Under the pieces are notes generated by a model. It was not told the origin of the DNA, did not search any database, and saw nothing but the letters and a program-made list of their open reading frames with translations. This document shows, piece by piece, positions 61,013 to 64,000 of a stretch of DNA of 64,000 nucleotides. How positions within the stretch are numbered: the stretch's first letter is position 1; each line of letters opens with the position of its first letter. Source of the DNA: Pseudophaeomoniella oleicola. Lineage: Eukaryota; Ascomycota; Eurotiomycetes; Phaeomoniellales; Phaeomoniellaceae. Where the stretch lies: contig QWDQ01000029.1 of the NCBI GenBank assembly GCA_003868215.1, forward strand, positions 62,001 to 126,000. Reading direction: 5' to 3'. A program made the position numbers and the translations under genes.

Positions 61013-61864
61013 CGGGCCTTGTCCAGCAGGACATTGACTTGGGTTTTACATTCTCCGGCTGGGCGTATCTGTTTCGACCTAGAAAGGTGACTTGAACATA
61101 CGAATTACCCCTGGCATATTGCGCGTATAATGTGCACATGCGATGAACTTGATGTATGATATATGACTGCTTTGGCAACTGTTCTCAATTATAGAGATTT
61201 GTTCCTCTCCTCCGGTTATTGCTTAAGTATCTCTTCCTCACAGTACGGAGTGGGAACCGGGGAATGGCCGTCTTTGCTGATTCGAGCTGCCGTATGGCTT
61301 GAAATGAGGCAATGTACAGTACGGAACTACGGACATGCCCAGACAGACTGCCAAATGATAGGGAATAACTTCATGATAAATCGGTCAGCCTGTATGAACA
61401 CCACTTCCTTGCAACACTGTGAGTATAGTTCTGTTCTGTACTTCGCTTTCATGGATTGAGCAATCCCTGGGAGAGCATGCCTCGCTGCGGGAATGATGGT
61501 GCTCTCAAAATGGCATCTCACAGTAATTACTCGATGTCTTGTTGTAGACTGAACGGTCACCAGGTTCTAGACAGCGTCACCGCTTGGCCCAAATGGAATG
61601 TGGTCGGGGCAGAAATGCTGGTGCCCCGCATTCTGTGGAGAGAGGAGATCTTTTTACTGCATGGCTTCACAAGGTATCTGAAGAGTACTCCCGTACAAGT
61701 TTATGCTTTAGAGACAATTTGTCGCACATGCCCCCTTTCGAGAGTCCCGGGCTCAGATTGGTAACTCATATCAGAGCAGGACTCTGTCTTGATAAGTCTA
61801 TCTTGTCCTCCATTGGTCCTGCCAGCTCGCTCGTTCGTCGGGAACTGTTACGTCGGACTACACC
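61013..61864. other. Intergenic region
   Basis: About 850 bp between two plus-strand genes. It contains TACGGAGTG (61244-61252) and AGTACGGAACTACGGA (near 61318-61333), variants of the motif seen in other spacers. The open frame running through 61584-62012 has no ATG-based coding signal and ends inside pus1. Confidence 0.45.
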
Positions 61865-63864
61865 ATGGCTCCAGATTCGAAACGCGGCGGTATGGACAAG
61901 AAGAGGGGACCAGTATTTGGGAACAATCGGCGCCCTAAGAAACGAGATATGGGACGTTCGGAATGGGCGTAGGTGTTCTCTCATTTTTGGAATCCCGCAT
62001 GTCCGTCAGTAACACTAACCAGTAGGAAGTAAAACCAAAGTAGACAAGCGATCTCGAAATGAAGGGGAGAATGCAACCAAACGACGAAGGCTGGAAAACG
62101 GCGAACAGGAGTTGCCTGTCTATGCCACGCAATTCTCCAAAGAAGACATCGATGCGGAAGGTCGGAGACCAAAGAAAAAAGTTGCTGTTATGATTGGCTA
62201 TTCGGGAAGTGGCTATAAAGGCATGCAAATGTGTCACGACCAGAAGACAATCGAGGGGGATCTGTTCAAAGCTTTCGTTGCCGCCGGAGCAATCTCAAAG
62301 GCCAATGCGGACGATCCCAAGAAGTCGAGTTTCGTTCGGTGCGCGAGGACGGATAAGGGTGTTCATGCTGCTGGAAACGTCATCTCGTTAAAATTGATAG
62401 TGGAGGATGAAGACATTGTGCAGAGGATCAATGATAACCTCAGTCCACAAATAAGGGTATGGGGCTATGAAAGAACAAACAACAGTTTCAGTGCATATCA
62501 ACTATGTGACTCGAGAATATACGAGTTTCTGATCCCGACGCATTGCTTCCTACCACCTCATCCGAGCTCTTTCCTGGGTCAAAAGATTGTGGAGCTCGCA
62601 GAGCAGACGGGAGACTTGGAAAACCATAAGGAGCGACAAAAGGAGGTTGAAGGGTTTTGGGAAGCTATAGACGAAGAAGTCATTAAGCCGATCCTCAACA
62701 GTTATGACGAGGCCACGCGAGCGATCCTAGTCAAAGCACTTTACCCCCGTGAAGGTGACTTGGAGGCCGATATGGATGATGAGCTCCCTAACGACGAAGG
62801 AGAGACTACCAAAGACGTCGTTGAATCTGAAGCGCAAGCTGCCAAGAATATGCAAGTCACCGCGCCTCTAAACTCCACGGACACAGCGACAGGGCAATCG
62901 AGCGATTCGCAGGCTGCTTCCACTGTGCAAGAAGACGTCGCCTCATTGGATCAGAAAGCTTCAATTAACAACACAGACGGAGAACCAATTACTGAAGCCG
63001 CCGCCGGTTCCTCACGGTCCAAAGATCCAAGACGTGATTCAGTAATCGCAGAAGCCATCAAGACTCTACGTAGCGCGTATATTGCAGCAAAACGTGCTTA
63101 TCGAATCTCTCCGGAACGACTCGAACGAGTGACGGATATCTTTACCAGATACCATGGACATAAACGCTTCCATAACTACACCATCGGTAAAGGATTCAGG
63201 GATCCATCGGCATCTAGATACATCAAGTCATTTGTTGTTAACCAGACCCCGATCATCATCAACGGAACGGAATGGTTGAGTCTCAAAGTGCATGGACAAA
63301 GTTTCATGATGCATCAAATCCGCAAGATGGTGGGCATGGCAGCTCTCATTGTCAGATGTGGATGTGATTCCAAGAGGATTGACGAGAGTTATGGTCATGC
63401 TAAATTGTCGATACCTAAGGCGCCTGGTCTTGGATTGCTCCTGGAACGTCCGGTCTTCGATTCCTACAACAAGCGCGCTCGGGAGGATCTAGGACGAGAG
63501 CCGGTGGACTTCGACAAGTATGAAAAGGAAATGCTGGAATTCAAACAGAGAGAGATCTATGAGAGGATCTACCGGGAAGAAGACAAGGAAAACATGTCAG
63601 TTTTTTTGATCACTTTGTCCGATTTCGTAGGTGTGGCTAACGTTCGATACCAGATTCGGCAATTTCTTCAACCATATCGACAATTTCAGTAGCGAGGCAT
63701 TCCTCTTCGTGACGTCTGGCGGCATAGCAGCCACGGAGCAACCGCTCAGTGCTACAACGACCGCCAAGAGTAAAAGATCAGAGGCGGCCCTAGAAGCGGC
63801 AGGTCTAGGATCAGAAGGAGAGGATGATGCTGCAGACGCAAATACCAAAGAAGCAGAGGGTTGA
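61865..63864 (+). CDS. pus1: tRNA pseudouridine synthase Pus1
   Basis: Converts uridine to pseudouridine at several positions in tRNAs and some other RNAs, in the nucleus. Exons 61865-61968, 62030-63595 and 63654-63864 (introns of 61 and 58 bp) encode 626 residues. A basic N-terminus (MAPDSKRGGMDKK...NRRPKKRD) precedes the TruA-like fold: VAVMIGYSGSGYKGMQ, and the catalytic motif ARTDKGVHA with its Asp. RINDNLSPQIRVWGYERTNNSFSA, the FHNYTIGKGFRDPSASRYI block, LKVHGQSFMMHQIRKMVGMA and FGNFFNHIDNF follow. An acidic insert (about residues 245-335) is usual in fungal Pus1. The exon 2 start at 62030 uses the third of three close AG dinucleotides; the first two give the wrong frame. Spacing from the CTAAC branch site agrees. 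Confidence 0.95.
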
Positions 63865-64000
63865 TGTAGTGACTCAGATAGGTAATGATCTCACGTAGTG
63901 AGCCACACAACCGTTCGTTGGTCTTCTTTTTGCTAGCCTCCCGTCAACGCGGCTCCTCCCAGCTCGTGCCAGTGACTTGGTGGCTATGACCAGTGACTGT

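Noticed and set aside
61584-62012. 142-residue plus-strand frame upstream of pus1
   Set aside because: It opens from a TTG, has no domain, and overlaps pus1 exon 1 in another frame, where a typical basic Pus1 N-terminus is encoded.

Overview
The window is nuclear DNA of a filamentous ascomycete (Pezizomycotina, probably Eurotiomycetes-like, though the class is a guess). Genes lie on both strands. Most introns are about 46-82 bp with GTAAGT/GTATGT/GTACGT-type donors. The gene content is typical of this group: Rad4, Bfr2, Ind1, Rrd1, an Age2-type ArfGAP, MsrB, Pus1, a Cue2-like SMR protein, a Kre9-like GPI protein and fungal transporters. I see no prokaryotic operons, CRISPR arrays or intact transposons. 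Most exon boundaries below were worked out by hand from splice sites and reading-frame continuity.

Layout. 1-3545 (-): most of a large coiled-coil protein, cut by the window start. 5.7-11.8 kb: a small single-pass membrane protein, a multi-pass fungal membrane protein, a SAM methyltransferase and a small Cys-rich protein. 12.6 kb (-): a tRNA-like Pol III gene with an odd core. 13.0-27.8 kb is a dense housekeeping block: Rad4/XPC repair factor, Bfr2/AATF ribosome factor, mitochondrial Ind1, a disordered nuclear protein, a Yju2/CCDC130 splicing factor, the Rrd1 PP2A activator and an AT-hook/Myb-like protein. 28.6-33.2 kb: a 1471-residue coiled-coil protein.

34.3-48.4 kb looks more accessory: a sulfatase with an abnormal splice junction, an MFS sugar transporter, a CorA-like metal transporter, a nine-exon amino-acid permease and an alpha/beta-hydrolase joined to a propeller-like C-terminal half. 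The last of these resembles a fungal NLR without its NTPase. 49.1-63.9 kb returns to conserved genes: ArfGAP, MsrB, a PNPOx-like/ferredoxin-reductase fusion, a Kre9-like GPI protein, a Cue2-like SMR protein and Pus1. A gene-poor stretch of about 2.7 kb lies at 56.6-59.4 kb.

Together the conserved genes serve DNA repair, ribosome and tRNA maturation, splicing, phosphatase activation, vesicle traffic and oxidative repair. No secondary-metabolite cluster is visible. The most unusual items are the tRNA-like gene, the sulfatase splice junction, the NTPase-less hydrolase-propeller protein, and two uncharacterised nuclear proteins carrying short repeated or DNA-binding motifs.
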